DNA of 64,000 nucleotides from Pseudomonas silvicola (GCF_026651855.1 NZ_CP093280.1:7028501-7092500); one strand, 5' to 3'. Counted from the first letter of the stretch, positions 44,768-54,331 are shown. Numbers and translations: made by a program. The notes: generated from the letters alone by a model not told the origin.

Positions 44768-47614
44768 ATGGCGCAGCAGTATCAACCGGGGCAACGCTGG
44801 ATTAGCGACAGCGAAGCAGAGCTAGGTCTAGGCACCGTTCTGGCACAGGACGGGCGCTTGCTGACCGTGCTCTACCCGGCCACTGGCGACACCCGCCAAT
44901 ATGCCCTGCGCAACGCGCCGCTGACCCGGGTGCGGTTCTCTCCCGGTGACCAGATCACCCATTTCGAAGGTTGGAAGCTGACCGTGCAGGAAGTCGAGGA
45001 CGTCGACGGCCTGCTGGTCTACCACGGTCTCGATGCCCAGAACCAACCGTGCACCCTGCCGGAAACCCAACTGTCGAACTTCATCCAGTTCCGCCTGGCC
45101 AGCGACCGCCTGTTCGCCGGCCAGATCGACCCGCTGGCCTGGTTCTCGCTGCGCTACAACACCCTGGAACATACCAGCAAGCAGTTGCAGTCGTCGCTGT
45201 GGGGCCTGGGCGGCGTGCGTGCGCAACCCATCGCCCACCAACTGCACATCGCCCGTGAAGTGGCCGACCGCATTGCCCCGCGCGTGCTGCTGGCCGACGA
45301 AGTGGGCCTGGGCAAGACCATCGAGGCCGGCCTGGTCATTCACCGTCAGTTGCTGTCGGGCCGCGCCAGCCGCGTGCTGATCCTGGTTCCGGAAAACCTG
45401 CAGCATCAGTGGCTGGTGGAGATGCGCCGCCGCTTCAACCTGCAGGTTGCCCTGTTCGACGCCGAGCGCTTCATCGAGAGCGACGCCGGCAACCCCTTCG
45501 AAGACGCGCAACTGGCGCTGGTCTCGCTGGAGTGGCTGACCGAAGACGAAAAGGCCCAGGACGCGCTGTTCGCCGCCGGCTGGGACCTGCTGGTGGTCGA
45601 CGAGGCCCACCACCTGGTGTGGCACGAAACCAAGGCCAGCCCGCAGTATTCGCTGGTCGAGCAACTGGCCGAAGTCATCCCTGGCGTGCTGCTGCTCACC
45701 GCTACCCCGGAACAACTGGGCCAGGACAGCCACTTCGCGCGCCTGCGCCTGCTGGACCCGAACCGTTTCCATGACCTGGCCGCCTTCCGCGCCGAGAGCG
45801 AACACTACCGCCCTGTGGCCGAAGCCGTGCAGGAACTGCTGGACAAAGGCCGCCTGTCGCCCAAGGCGCACGCGACCATCCAGGGCTTCCTGGGCGCCGA
45901 AGGCGAAGCCCTGCTGACAGCCGTCAACGACGGCGACACCGAAGCCGCCGCCCGCCTGATCCGCGAACTGCTGGACCGCCACGGCACCGGCCGCGTGCTG
46001 TTTCGCAACACCCGCGCCGCCGTTCAGGGTTTCCCGGAGCGCAAGCTGCACCCGTACCCGCTGGCCAACCCGGACGAGTACATGGAGTTGCCGCTGGGCG
46101 AACACGCCGAGCTGTACCCGGAAGTGGCCTTCCAGGCCCAGGCCGAGACCGACGAGGAAAACCGCTGGTGGCGTTTCGACCCGCGGGTGGAATGGCTGAT
46201 CGACCAGCTGAAAATGCTCAAGCGCACCAAGGTGCTGGTGATCTGCGCCCACGCCGAGACCGCCATGGACCTGGAAGACGCCCTGCGCGTGCGCTCCGGC
46301 ATCCCGGCGACGGTCTTCCACGAGGGCATGAACATCCTGGAGCGTGACCGCGCCGCTGCCTACTTCGCTGACGAGGAGTTCGGCGCCCAGGTGCTGATCT
46401 GTTCGGAAATCGGCAGTGAAGGCCGCAACTTCCAGTTCGCCCACCACCTGGTGATGTTCGACCTGCCCGCCCACCCGGACCTGCTGGAGCAACGTATCGG
46501 CCGTCTGGACCGTATCGGCCAGAAGCACATCATCGAATTGCATGTGCCGTACCTGCAGGACAGCCCGCAAGAGCGCCTGTTCCAGTGGTACCACCAGGCA
46601 CTGAACGCGTTCCTCAACACCTGCCCTACCGGCAACGCCCTGCAGCACCAGTTCGGCCCGCGCCTGCTGCCGTTGCTCGAAGGCGGTGACGACGACAACT
46701 GGGACGCCCTGGTGGCGCAGGCGCGCAACGAGCGCGAGCGCCTGGAAAGCGAACTGCACACCGGCCGCGACCGCCTGCTGGAGCTCAACTCCGGCGGTGG
46801 CGGTGAAGGCAAGGCCCTGGTGGCCGCCATCGAGGAGCAGGATGACCAGTTCGCCCTGCCGATCTACATGGAAACCCTGTTCGATGCCTTCGGCATCGAC
46901 AGCGAAGACCATTCCGACAACGCCCTGATCCTGAAGCCGAGCGAAAAAATGCTCGACGCCAGCTTCCCCCTGGGCGACGACGAAGGCGTGACCATCACCT
47001 ACGACCGCCACCAGGCGCTGTCGCGTGAAGACATGCAGTTCATCACCTGGGAACACCCCATGGTGCAGGGCGGCATGGACCTGGTGCTGTCCGGTTCCAT
47101 GGGCAACACCGCCGTGGCACTGATCAAGAACAAGGCACTCAAGCCCGGCACCGTGCTGCTGGAGCTGCTGTACGTCAGTGAAGTGGTCGCCCCGCGCGCG
47201 CTGCAACTGGGCCGCTACCTGCCACCCCAGGCACTGCGCTGCCTGCTGGACGCCAACGGCAACGACCTGTCGTCGCGGGTGTCCTTCGCAACCCTCAACG
47301 ACCAGTTGGAAAGCGTACCGAAGGCCAGCGCCAACAAGTTCATCCAGGCCCAGCGCGACGTCCTTGGCCCGCGCATCAACGCCGGTGAAACCAAGGTACT
47401 GCCGCGCCATGTGGAGCGAGTAGCCGAAGCCAAGCGCCGCCTGGCCGCTGAGACCGAAGAAGAGCTGGCGCGCCTGACCGCCCTGCAAGCCGTCAACCCG
47501 ACCGTGCGCGACAGCGAACTGGACGCCCTGCGCAAGCAGCGTGAACAGGGCCTGGCGATGTTCGAGAAGGCCGCGCTGCGCCTGGAAGCGATCCGGGTGC
47601 TCGTCGCTGGTTGA
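44768..47614 (+). CDS. rapA: RNA polymerase-associated protein RapA (SWI2/SNF2 ATPase)
   Basis: A 948-residue ATPase that binds RNA polymerase and helps recycle stalled enzyme. The N-terminal Tudor-like part opens with [20 protein letters not shown]. The helicase core has motif [15 protein letters not shown] near residue 180, DEAH in [12 protein letters not shown] near 277, and C-terminal lobe motifs [11 protein letters not shown] and [11 protein letters not shown]. Length matches the family (about 950-970). Nearby synteny with small genes fits P. aeruginosa PA3308. Confidence 0.95.
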   Translation: MAQQYQPGQRWISDSEAELGLGTVLAQDGRLLTVLYPATGDTRQYALRNAPLTRVRFSPGDQITHFEGWKLTVQEVEDVDGLLVYHGLDAQNQPCTLPETQLSNFIQFRLASDRLFAGQIDPLAWFSLRYNTLEHTSKQLQSSLWGLGGVRAQPIAHQLHIAREVADRIAPRVLLADEVGLGKTIEAGLVIHRQLLSGRASRVLILVPENLQHQWLVEMRRRFNLQVALFDAERFIESDAGNPFEDAQLALVSLEWLTEDEKAQDALFAAGWDLLVVDEAHHLVWHETKASPQYSLVEQLAEVIPGVLLLTATPEQLGQDSHFARLRLLDPNRFHDLAAFRAESEHYRPVAEAVQELLDKGRLSPKAHATIQGFLGAEGEALLTAVNDGDTEAAARLIRELLDRHGTGRVLFRNTRAAVQGFPERKLHPYPLANPDEYMELPLGEHAELYPEVAFQAQAETDEENRWWRFDPRVEWLIDQLKMLKRTKVLVICAHAETAMDLEDALRVRSGIPATVFHEGMNILERDRAAAYFADEEFGAQVLICSEIGSEGRNFQFAHHLVMFDLPAHPDLLEQRIGRLDRIGQKHIIELHVPYLQDSPQERLFQWYHQALNAFLNTCPTGNALQHQFGPRLLPLLEGGDDDNWDALVAQARNERERLESELHTGRDRLLELNSGGGGEGKALVAAIEEQDDQFALPIYMETLFDAFGIDSEDHSDNALILKPSEKMLDASFPLGDDEGVTITYDRHQALSREDMQFITWEHPMVQGGMDLVLSGSMGNTAVALIKNKALKPGTVLLELLYVSEVVAPRALQLGRYLPPQALRCLLDANGNDLSSRVSFATLNDQLESVPKASANKFIQAQRDVLGPRINAGETKVLPRHVERVAEAKRRLAAETEEELARLTALQAVNPTVRDSELDALRKQREQGLAMFEKAALRLEAIRVLVAG

Positions 47615-47637
47615 CTGCTTAGCCTGATCCGGAAAAG

Positions 47638-47662
47638 AAGCCCGCGCGATGCGGGCTTTTTT
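47638..47662 (+). terminator. Rho-independent terminator of rapA
   Basis: AAGCCCGC/GCGGGCTT stem with a 5-nt loop followed by a T6 run, 23 bp after the rapA stop codon. Confidence 0.88.
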
Positions 47663-48236
47663 ATGGCTTTTCGTGCGGCTACGCCCGCCCTCCCCTATCG
47701 CACATCAACTACTGGCGCCTTCGTACGAACGCAAAGCAAAGACCCAAACATTCTTGAACCAGAGTCAGGGCGGGCTAGCCAGGGTTGCGCCCATTACGGA
47801 TACTCAAGGTGATGTGTGAGCACCTTGACGGGCGCTTCGCTTGATTCGGAAAAAGTGCATTGCACGCCCTTCCGGATACCACACATCGCATATGTAACAG
47901 GTAAGAACAATAAGGACCCACCGCAACATAATGAGCAAAAATTGCCTAGCCTAGTGATTAGCTACCGAGCTAGCTCGATAAAACCTGAATACTCTGTACT
48001 GTAAATCCGCACCAATCTGTTCCGCCTTTTAGAAACATCTCAAGACAACCCTCAGTTTCACAAAGAAAAATTAAACATCCTCAAAGAAATAGCGAAAAAT
48101 CTAGTTACAATCAGAGGAATTGCAATAGCCACAACTGCCTCCTAGTATCGATTTACCGCGAAGGAATTTCAGCCATCGCGGGTAAAACTGCAGTTGCAAT
48201 TATCATCCATCAACAACAATACAAAGGATAGAAATC
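47663..48236. other. Left edge of the AT-richer island, possible gene remnant
   Basis: About 570 bp without a convincing gene. GC falls sharply to the right of about 47870. One frame carries a GTG-started 62-codon stretch (47816-48004). After a stop it continues without a start codon to 48145 as a charged helical sequence (for example LLETSQDNPQFHKEKLNILKE). This may be the decayed tail of a gene. The last 60 bp should contain the promoter of the peptide gene, but no clear pair of boxes was found. Confidence 0.4.
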
Positions 48237-48389
48237 ATGAACGAAACCATCTCCCAAGCCCCAATCGAAACACTTTTGCCGGAACTGCAAGAGCTACTCG
48301 ACAATATTAACATAGCCGACCTAAGCACGTTAGAAATCGCCGAAATAGAAATTGATTCCGGCGTAAAAATGACCACGCATCGCTCCTGA
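48237..48389 (+). CDS. Candidate RiPP precursor peptide
   Basis: A 50-residue acidic peptide. Residues 1-41 look like a leader: MNETISQAPIETLLPEL, QELLDNINIADLSTL and EIAEIEIDS. The C-terminal GVKMTTHRS is the likely core, with the only His (H48) and Arg (R49) and a final Ser. AAGGA lies 8 nt before the ATG. It directly precedes an exporter and two peptide-modifying enzymes, with a hairpin in between, the usual layout of a RiPP operon. Unlike microcin C precursors it does not end in Asn. It is too short for routine gene calling but well supported by context. Confidence 0.72.
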   Translation: MNETISQAPIETLLPELQELLDNINIADLSTLEIAEIEIDSGVKMTTHRS

Positions 48390-48396
48390 GTTAATC

Positions 48397-48419
48397 CCTC
48401 CGGGAGGCGCCCCCGGAGG
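48397..48419 (+). promoter_or_regulatory. Hairpin between precursor and biosynthetic genes
   Basis: CCTCCGGG (48397-48404) pairs perfectly with CCCGGAGG (48412-48419) around AGGCGCC. It starts 8 bp after the precursor stop, with no T-tract. In RiPP operons such hairpins often protect the precursor transcript or reduce read-through, giving more peptide than enzyme. Confidence 0.65.
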
Positions 48420-48473
48420 ACCCATAAAATCGTTCCATAGCGAGGCAAATGACCTTGAACCACAGGAGTCAAT

Positions 48474-49676
48474 ATGGGGCACACACAACCCTTTCAGACC
48501 GACATCATCAGCAAACGGCTTGCTCTATTTTATTTTCTTGTTACATTCTCAGTTGAACGCGGAGTCTTCGTTTTCTTTTTAAAAGAACACGGCTACACCC
48601 TAATTGAAATCGGTCTTCTCCAGACAATTTTTTCAGCTTCCTTATTTTTATTTGAGCTACCTAGCGGATATCTTGCAGATAAATTTGGTCGCACCACTGC
48701 GCTAGCGACAGGTGGCCTAACAGCAGGGATCAGCTTGTGGGGACAATTTCTCTTAGTCTCTAGCATGCCCCTGACTATCGCCTGCTTCAGTCTATATGCG
48801 TTATCATTCTCACTCATTTCAGGCTCTTTAAGCAGCGCCCTCTATAAGAACCTAAATAACCTTGACGCATTACAGCTGTATTCTCGGCACTACGCAACCA
48901 TCCAATTTGCGGGTAGCTTATCACTGGGGCTCGCGATGATTTCCGCAGCCCCCATATTAGAGACCGGGGGCTGGAAAGCCATTTACACGACTTCAATAAT
49001 CATGTCCGTGCTGAGTGTAATAGCGGTAGCACCACTGGCCATAACAGAGATTTCGAACACCAACACGACCCAACACACGCTACAACTGGACATTTTTCTA
49101 AAAGAACTAATAGCCATTACCCCCATTGCACTTCCATTTGCAACAATACATGCAGCAATGACACCATATTTCCTCTATGCCAGTTCCTCGTTTCATGAAT
49201 CGGGAATGAGTAAAGGCGCGGCCAGCGCGGCCGTCGGCACCGTAGAGATAATCAGTGCCATGGCAGGAATGTACGCCGCCCGCTTTATTCCGAACGTTCC
49301 AGCACACGCTATCCCAGCACTAATGATAATGACCTCAGTTATCATTGCAGGGAACCCCTTTTATTCTCCAACCCTAAGCATCGTCGCTTTTTTGACAGCA
49401 AACACATTGACCCTATGGGCCGCCATATTAACCAACAACCTAATAAACTCAACAATCAAAGCAGAACACTTGAGAACTACAACCTTATCAGCGGCCTCTT
49501 TCTTAGACATGCTATTCATTTCAGCCGGATTCATTACCTATGGCATCATTGCAGAATCGCATCCCAGCACCACATCACTGATCGTCATTTCTCTTTACCC
49601 GCTGACAGGAGCGCTCTTACTGATAGCAACCTTTAAAGTAGCAACCAAAAGAGGCATCAATGTTTTATCTAAATAG
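48474..49676 (+). CDS. MFS transporter of the RiPP island (MccC-like exporter candidate)
   Basis: A 400-residue 12-helix transporter. The second to third helix loop has the MFS motif A form GYLADKFGRTTALATGG. Codon use is AT-rich (ATA, TTA, AGG) unlike the flanking chromosome. AGGAG precedes the start. It overlaps the ThiF-like gene by 17 bp, so the two are translated together. In microcin C operons an MFS protein exports the product and gives immunity. The same role is inferred here from position. Confidence 0.8.
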   Translation: MGHTQPFQTDIISKRLALFYFLVTFSVERGVFVFFLKEHGYTLIEIGLLQTIFSASLFLFELPSGYLADKFGRTTALATGGLTAGISLWGQFLLVSSMPLTIACFSLYALSFSLISGSLSSALYKNLNNLDALQLYSRHYATIQFAGSLSLGLAMISAAPILETGGWKAIYTTSIIMSVLSVIAVAPLAITEISNTNTTQHTLQLDIFLKELIAITPIALPFATIHAAMTPYFLYASSSFHESGMSKGAASAAVGTVEIISAMAGMYAARFIPNVPAHAIPALMIMTSVIIAGNPFYSPTLSIVAFLTANTLTLWAAILTNNLINSTIKAEHLRTTTLSAASFLDMLFISAGFITYGIIAESHPSTTSLIVISLYPLTGALLLIATFKVATKRGINVLSK

Positions 49677-50637
49677 CGACATCATCATCAAAAACGACAA
49701 AACCATTTTATTGACAGGAAAGAAAACCTTCACAATCGCAAAACCAACTACATTGATCTCCACATTAATTCACGCGCTGCACTCAGGAATTAAGGACACT
49801 GATTTCCAAAGACTTGAAAATGAAGGCGCTCTAGCGATTGCATTCGCAAAACTCAAGAGGCTCGACCTGATAATCCAAATACCTGACAACACTACCAATA
49901 ATTTCATCAGAAAAAGTGAGCTATTCTTAGCTCGCACTTTCGAGATGCCGGAAAATACGAGGTCGAACATCTCAAAAATCCATATCACCGTCCTAGGCTG
50001 TGGAGGCATAGGGGCCAATCTGACTTACCACTTAGCCATGAGCGGATTCAAAAAATTCACCTTCATCGACTGCGACGCGATAGAGGCTTCCAATATAAAT
50101 AGGCAGTACCCCTTCACCCCAAATGACGTAGGAAAACTTAAGACAGAGCAATTAGAAAATTTCGTCCGCGCCGTCCATCCCGACGCCGAAACACGTTCAA
50201 TATCAGCACGCGTCAAGACAATTGACGACCTCGACAATCTATTACCTACAACAAACTTGATCATTTGCGGCGCCGACACTCCTCCTATCCTCATTAAAAA
50301 GATAGTCGCATTATTCGCACGCATCAATGAGGTTGACGTAGCGTTCTGTGGCGTCGGATACGAGGAGATCAGCATAGGCCCCTTGCTCACCTCACATGCA
50401 GCCAAAACCAATTACATTGCTAGTCTAGAGAGACTGGATAAAAGCGTAAACTATTCACTGCTGACCCCCTGCAGAGGTTCATTAGGCGCCACTAACTCAA
50501 TGGCGACCTCGACATTGGCCGCCCAACTCATCTACCACTACTGCGCCTTAGCCCCTGCCACCATCAAAAACAAGGAACTACTAATAAACCCTTGGTCACT
50601 TTCTTTGATCCGGAAGATCTCCTATGACGAATATTGA
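49660..50637 (+). CDS. E1-like ThiF/MccB-family adenylating enzyme
   Basis: A 325-residue protein. Residues 1-80 form a small domain (KTFTIAKPTTLISTLIHAL) resembling the RRE-type peptide-binding clamp of MccB. The E1-like domain follows: nucleotide loop VLGCGGIGAN (residues 111-120), acidic pair FIDCDAIE, the NINRQ Arg-finger motif (145-149) and a late TPCRGSLGATNSM. No CxxC zinc pairs were seen. Such enzymes activate a carboxylate by AMP transfer. MccB adenylates the C-terminus of a peptide, and PaaA joins two Glu side chains. The likely substrate is the 50-residue peptide. Confidence 0.82.
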   Translation: MFYLNSDIIIKNDKTILLTGKKTFTIAKPTTLISTLIHALHSGIKDTDFQRLENEGALAIAFAKLKRLDLIIQIPDNTTNNFIRKSELFLARTFEMPENTRSNISKIHITVLGCGGIGANLTYHLAMSGFKKFTFIDCDAIEASNINRQYPFTPNDVGKLKTEQLENFVRAVHPDAETRSISARVKTIDDLDNLLPTTNLIICGADTPPILIKKIVALFARINEVDVAFCGVGYEEISIGPLLTSHAAKTNYIASLERLDKSVNYSLLTPCRGSLGATNSMATSTLAAQLIYHYCALAPATIKNKELLINPWSLSLIRKISYDEY

Positions 50638-51478
50638 TCAGCTGATGGCGCAATTCAGACCCTCTTACGCAGTCAACAGCTTCGTTATAAAAATCCTCCA
50701 TGAAGTACTTAAGAGGAATGAGACAACATTTCCAGAACATCTGAAACACTCATACAGAAAACTCTCAGACCAGGAGAATGGGATCAAACCGATATCGCTA
50801 CGCCATTTCAGCCCTGACTCCCCGCCCTGGATTCACGAAATGATAGCCTCGACGATTCAAGACTTGAGTCAAGCCAACGAGCAGGGAATCACCATTCTTC
50901 CACCCCCCCGAACAGCCAGCAATCTACTAGCACAATCATCTATACAGACAATCAAGCAGCATTGTCCCATCACATTTGATTTAGTTAAAAAGATGGTAAC
51001 CGAAGCAGTACTTGTTGGTGGTCGAGGATTAAGAGGAGCGTCATCGAAAAAACACCTTGGAACTATTCTTGTGGGGATGAGCGAAAACCAATCGATTAGC
51101 GATTACATTGACACTTTCACGCATGAGGCGTCCCACATCGACTTGTACATTCGTAGTTTCGCAACATCATTTATCAGCGATCCTCAGCACCTCCTTGTCA
51201 GCCCAATCAGGTCTACTCCCAGGCCTGCTGACGCTGTATTGCACGCAACATTCGTAACAGCAAGAGTAGCCTTAACCCTTACCAATATTGCTCTTCACAC
51301 ACGCGACAAGAATCTCAGACAAAAATCTGAAACACTAGCGACCAAAAACCTGACGCAAGCCGCACTGGGCGTTTCAATACTCCAGCGATCGCAGCTACTA
51401 ACGCACCCAGGCGAGCACCTAATTTCAAACATAAGATCAACCATCGACAGCATGCTTTACCCGTACCATCGAGGCTAG
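50624..51478 (+). CDS. HExxH-motif peptide-modification enzyme (candidate peptide beta-hydroxylase)
   Basis: A 284-residue soluble protein with a H167-E-A-S-H171 motif on a predicted helix (DTFTHEASHIDLYI). It is followed by PIRSTPRPADAVLHATFVTARV, where R200, P201 and H207 match the conserved pattern downstream of HExxH in the RiPP-associated 'mod_HExxH' family. Some members are now named alpha-ketoglutarate-dependent peptide beta-hydroxylases; they are not proteases. It overlaps the ThiF-like gene by 14 bp. The core's H48 is an attractive target. The chemistry is inferred, not shown. Confidence 0.75.
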   Translation: MTNIDQLMAQFRPSYAVNSFVIKILHEVLKRNETTFPEHLKHSYRKLSDQENGIKPISLRHFSPDSPPWIHEMIASTIQDLSQANEQGITILPPPRTASNLLAQSSIQTIKQHCPITFDLVKKMVTEAVLVGGRGLRGASSKKHLGTILVGMSENQSISDYIDTFTHEASHIDLYIRSFATSFISDPQHLLVSPIRSTPRPADAVLHATFVTARVALTLTNIALHTRDKNLRQKSETLATKNLTQAALGVSILQRSQLLTHPGEHLISNIRSTIDSMLYPYHRG

Positions 51479-51482
51479 AAAA

Positions 51483-52849
51483 ATGGTTCAACGACTCAAA
51501 TCAATTGCCATCGCCGTCGACGCACTTCCTTATCAAAACAGCGTCCAAACGGTATGCGACTATGGTGGCCAGCAAATTTTTGGCAAGTGCGCTCTCCCCC
51601 TGTATACATACCGCAATGGTCGGCTCGTAGGCCTTGCAGCGGAACATTCTCAGTTTTCCAAAGACAAAAAAATTTGACCGTCAAGCTCCGCACCGGGCTT
51701 TTCTGGTCTGACGGGAGCCCAGTAGTCGCCAACCACTATGCTAATAGTTTCAAGGAAATCATTCGTTCCCCCTCCAACAGGTTCAGCAATCTACTCTCAG
51801 ATGTTGCAGGCTATGGCGAATACGCGAATTTCCAGTCAGACGACATTGGCATCGCGGTACCCGAAAAGCTCACAATAGTACTGAACCTCCGCAACGGTAA
51901 CAAATGGCTACCCAGCATGCTCAGTCAACTCAACTTTTCGCCGAGTTGCGGAAATTCTGAACTGAGCGCCGGCCCCTACTGCATCAAACATCAGTCCAGC
52001 GCTTTCGTCGAACTGGTGAAAAACAAGTGGCACCTCTCACACAACCCTTCAACTGCCGATAGATTAACCTTCATCAACTACGAACCCTACCACGATCGTT
52101 CAGCATGCATCGAAGATTACTTTCGAGGAACCATAGACATCACATGCGATACGGTCATGAGACTCGAAGATTACAAAAAATACAGCCACCTACATGAATT
52201 CCATTTAAACCTGACCCGTCTCGGAGTTTTCCTTGTACCCGGAACCTCCTTCGCCTCCCTTCCATCTCAACTACGACAGTCGTTATTCCACGTATTCAAC
52301 AGGCAAGAGATCAATGACGCACTTTTGGGCTTCGCCGCCCCGCTGACCAGCTATAGCGGGCTATACCTCGATGAGGTACTGCGTGCCACCAAGGACTTGC
52401 CTCCCCTCTCGCAGCACACCATTACAATACTATACGATGAGTTTTACCCTAACCTCACGATCGCTAAGATACTGCAGAAGCAACTGAAGCGGCTAGGCAT
52501 CCAAGCACAGCTTAAGCCTGTGGCTTTTGGCGACTGGTCTGCACCCTCCGACCTACGGCTTACCATAAGCCCGCCTGCTATTTACGGCCCGCTTGGCTTT
52601 TTCAAAAACGACCTGTTCCGGGGCTATTTGACTTCCACCCAGCTTGCTAAAGCGAAAATTCTATATTCCTTATACTTAAGCGGACTCTCTGCAGACGTTG
52701 AGGCTGCGGCGGCTGCGGGAATGGAGGACATCATTTCGAATGAAGGGCTTTCTATTCCTTTGGTGGCACTACCTACTGCGGCATTAGTAAGAAAAAATAT
52801 TCTTCCCAGCTCCTTCTATGAAGTAGGTGCACCTGTGCAGATGCTTTGA
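51483..52849 (+). pseudogene. Leaderless solute-binding protein (SBP family 5/SgrR C-terminal type), frameshifted
   Basis: The gene starts 5 bp after the HExxH gene. The first 64 codons (MVQRLKSIAIAVD... to SKDKK) are in one frame, and the rest continues one base back, from NLTVKLRTGLFWSDGSP to the end. One extra A in the A7 tract would make a single protein of about 455 residues. The order QQIFGKCALPLYTY then LRTGLFWSDGSPV matches peptide-binding SBP_bac_5 proteins. There is no signal peptide, so it would be cytoplasmic, like the sugar-phosphate sensor SgrR but without the HTH domain. Possible roles are product binding, immunity or sensing. The frameshift may be real or a base-calling error. 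Confidence 0.7.
51666..51672 (+). other. A7 homopolymer at the frameshift site
   Basis: Seven A between GAC and TTT. In the upstream frame this gives GAC AAA AAA ATT TGA. With eight A it reads through as D-K-K-N-L-T. Such tracts are common sites of polymerase slippage, phase variation and sequencing errors. Confidence 0.85.
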
Positions 52850-52876
52850 TTGAAGAGCTCTGCAGCTCTATTCAAT
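52849..52876 (+). terminator. Likely end hairpin of the RiPP operon
   Basis: ATTGAA-GAGCT pairs with AGCTC-TA-TTCAAT around CTGC, with a two-base bulge, directly at the stop codon of the last gene. No long T-run follows. The rest of the gap up to 52981 shows no gene. Confidence 0.55.
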
Positions 52877-52981
52877 TGAATGGGGCGATTCAATTACCGT
52901 CCTCACGGTAGTGCGGACTGGCGATATCGCTTGTATTTGCCGTAGTCGCCAGCTGTCCGCTCCATTTGCTTGGGCACTGAG

Positions 52982-54331
52982 TTACCCACCCACCACCAAC
53001 CCACCCTCCGCCCGAACCACCACCATCCCCTCCCGCATCCGCTGCGCATCACGCTTGAAGCTGCGCGCCGCCAACACCAGAAATACCAGGGTCAGCACCA
53101 GCGCCACCGGAATGGCGAACATCGCGTCATGCAACCCCACCGCCTTGAACGCCTCGCTCATTTGCTCGGCACCCGCTTCGTCCATGGCCTGGCGAGCAAA
53201 GCGGTCGCTCAGCAGACCCGCCACCACCGGCCCCATGGAACCGCCCAACAGATACAGCCCGGCGAAGAACAGCGCCATGGCCGTGGCACGCATGCGCGGG
53301 TGCACCACTTCCAGAATGGCGGTGTAGGCACAGGTATAGAAGGCGTAGCTGAAGAACCAGCCCAGCCCGAACACCGTCACGAACAGGCTAATGTCGATGC
53401 GTCCCGCCGCCAGGGCCCAGGCGGTGGCACTGGCAGCCACTACCATGCAACTGGCAGCTAGCACCAGGCGGCCGTTGGCCAAGCGCTGCTGAACCTTGTC
53501 CGCTACCCAACCACCGAGGGTCAGGCCCACCAGGCCGGTGACGCCGACGATGACGCCGGTCGAAACGGCAGCCTGGTGCAACGGCAGGTGAAAGTAGCGT
53601 TGCAACATCGGCACCATGAAGCTGTTGCAGGCATAGGTGGCGAAGTTGAATGCCAGGCCCGCCAGCACCAGCCAGCAGAAGGTAGGGATGGTCAGGAGGC
53701 GACGCAGTGGTTTGTCCAGCGGTTGCTGGGACACCGGTTGGGCCTCGGCGGCGCCGCGTGCGGGTTCGCGAATGGTGAACATGAACAGCGCCAGCACCAG
53801 GCCCGGTATCGCCGCCACGAAGAACGGCGCGCGCCAACTGCCAAAGAACTCGACCATGGCACCAATGGTAAAGAACGCCAGCAGCAGGCCCAACGGCAGC
53901 CCCAGCATGAAAATACCCATGGCACGGCCGCGGCGCTGTGGTGGAAACAGGTCGCCAATCAGCGAATTGGCCGCCGGCGCATAGCTGGCCTCGCCAATCC
54001 CGATGCCCATGCGCACCAGCAGGAAGGTCCAGAAACCGCCGACGAAGCCATTTACTGCCGTCAGCGCACTCCACACCGCCAGCCCCCAGCCCATCATGCC
54101 GCGCCGTGACCCGCGGTCGGCCATGCGCCCCAAGGGTACGCCGGCCGCTGCATAGACTATGGTAAAGGCAGTACCGACAATGCCCAGTTGAAAATCGCTC
54201 AGGTGCCACTCCATGCGTAGCGGCTCAATGATGATGGCCGGGATGGTGCGGTCGAAAAAATTGAACAGGTTGGCGAGAAACAGCAGGAACAGGATGCGCC
54301 ATGCATGGGGCGCCTGGGCAGGTGAAAGCAT
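52982..54331 (-). CDS. MFS transporter, Spinster-like
   Basis: A 449-residue 12-helix transporter with normal high-GC codon use, thus outside the island. It shows FDRTIPAIIIEPLRMEWHLSDFQLG in the first helix region and motif A as GRMADRGSRRGMMGWG, a pattern of Spinster-like MFS proteins that move lipids or organic anions. The start is chosen at the ATG before LSPAQAPHAWR, just ahead of the first helix. It is alone and divergent from the GGDEF-EAL gene. Confidence 0.82.
   Translation of the reverse strand: MLSPAQAPHAWRILFLLFLANLFNFFDRTIPAIIIEPLRMEWHLSDFQLGIVGTAFTIVYAAAGVPLGRMADRGSRRGMMGWGLAVWSALTAVNGFVGGFWTFLLVRMGIGIGEASYAPAANSLIGDLFPPQRRGRAMGIFMLGLPLGLLLAFFTIGAMVEFFGSWRAPFFVAAIPGLVLALFMFTIREPARGAAEAQPVSQQPLDKPLRRLLTIPTFCWLVLAGLAFNFATYACNSFMVPMLQRYFHLPLHQAAVSTGVIVGVTGLVGLTLGGWVADKVQQRLANGRLVLAASCMVVAASATAWALAAGRIDISLFVTVFGLGWFFSYAFYTCAYTAILEVVHPRMRATAMALFFAGLYLLGGSMGPVVAGLLSDRFARQAMDEAGAEQMSEAFKAVGLHDAMFAIPVALVLTLVFLVLAARSFKRDAQRMREGMVVVRAEGGLVVGG

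Noticed and set aside
44828-47488. Very long minus-strand open frame (886 codons) opposite rapA
   Set aside because: It mirrors rapA in the antisense frame; composition is His/Gln/Val-rich without domains. This is a typical high-GC shadow frame, as are similar long frames at 27785-29965 and 481-2046.
51654-51680. Programmed -1 frameshift in the solute-binding protein gene
   Set aside because: The codons around the A7 tract do not form a canonical X-XXY-YYZ slippery heptamer in the upstream frame, and no downstream stimulator was recognised. A one-base indel is simpler.
48237-52849. Canonical microcin C operon
   Set aside because: The peptide does not end in Asn and is far longer than the seven-residue MccA; no MccD, MccE or MccF homologue is present, while a HExxH enzyme is. 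Only the MccB/MccC-like pair is shared.
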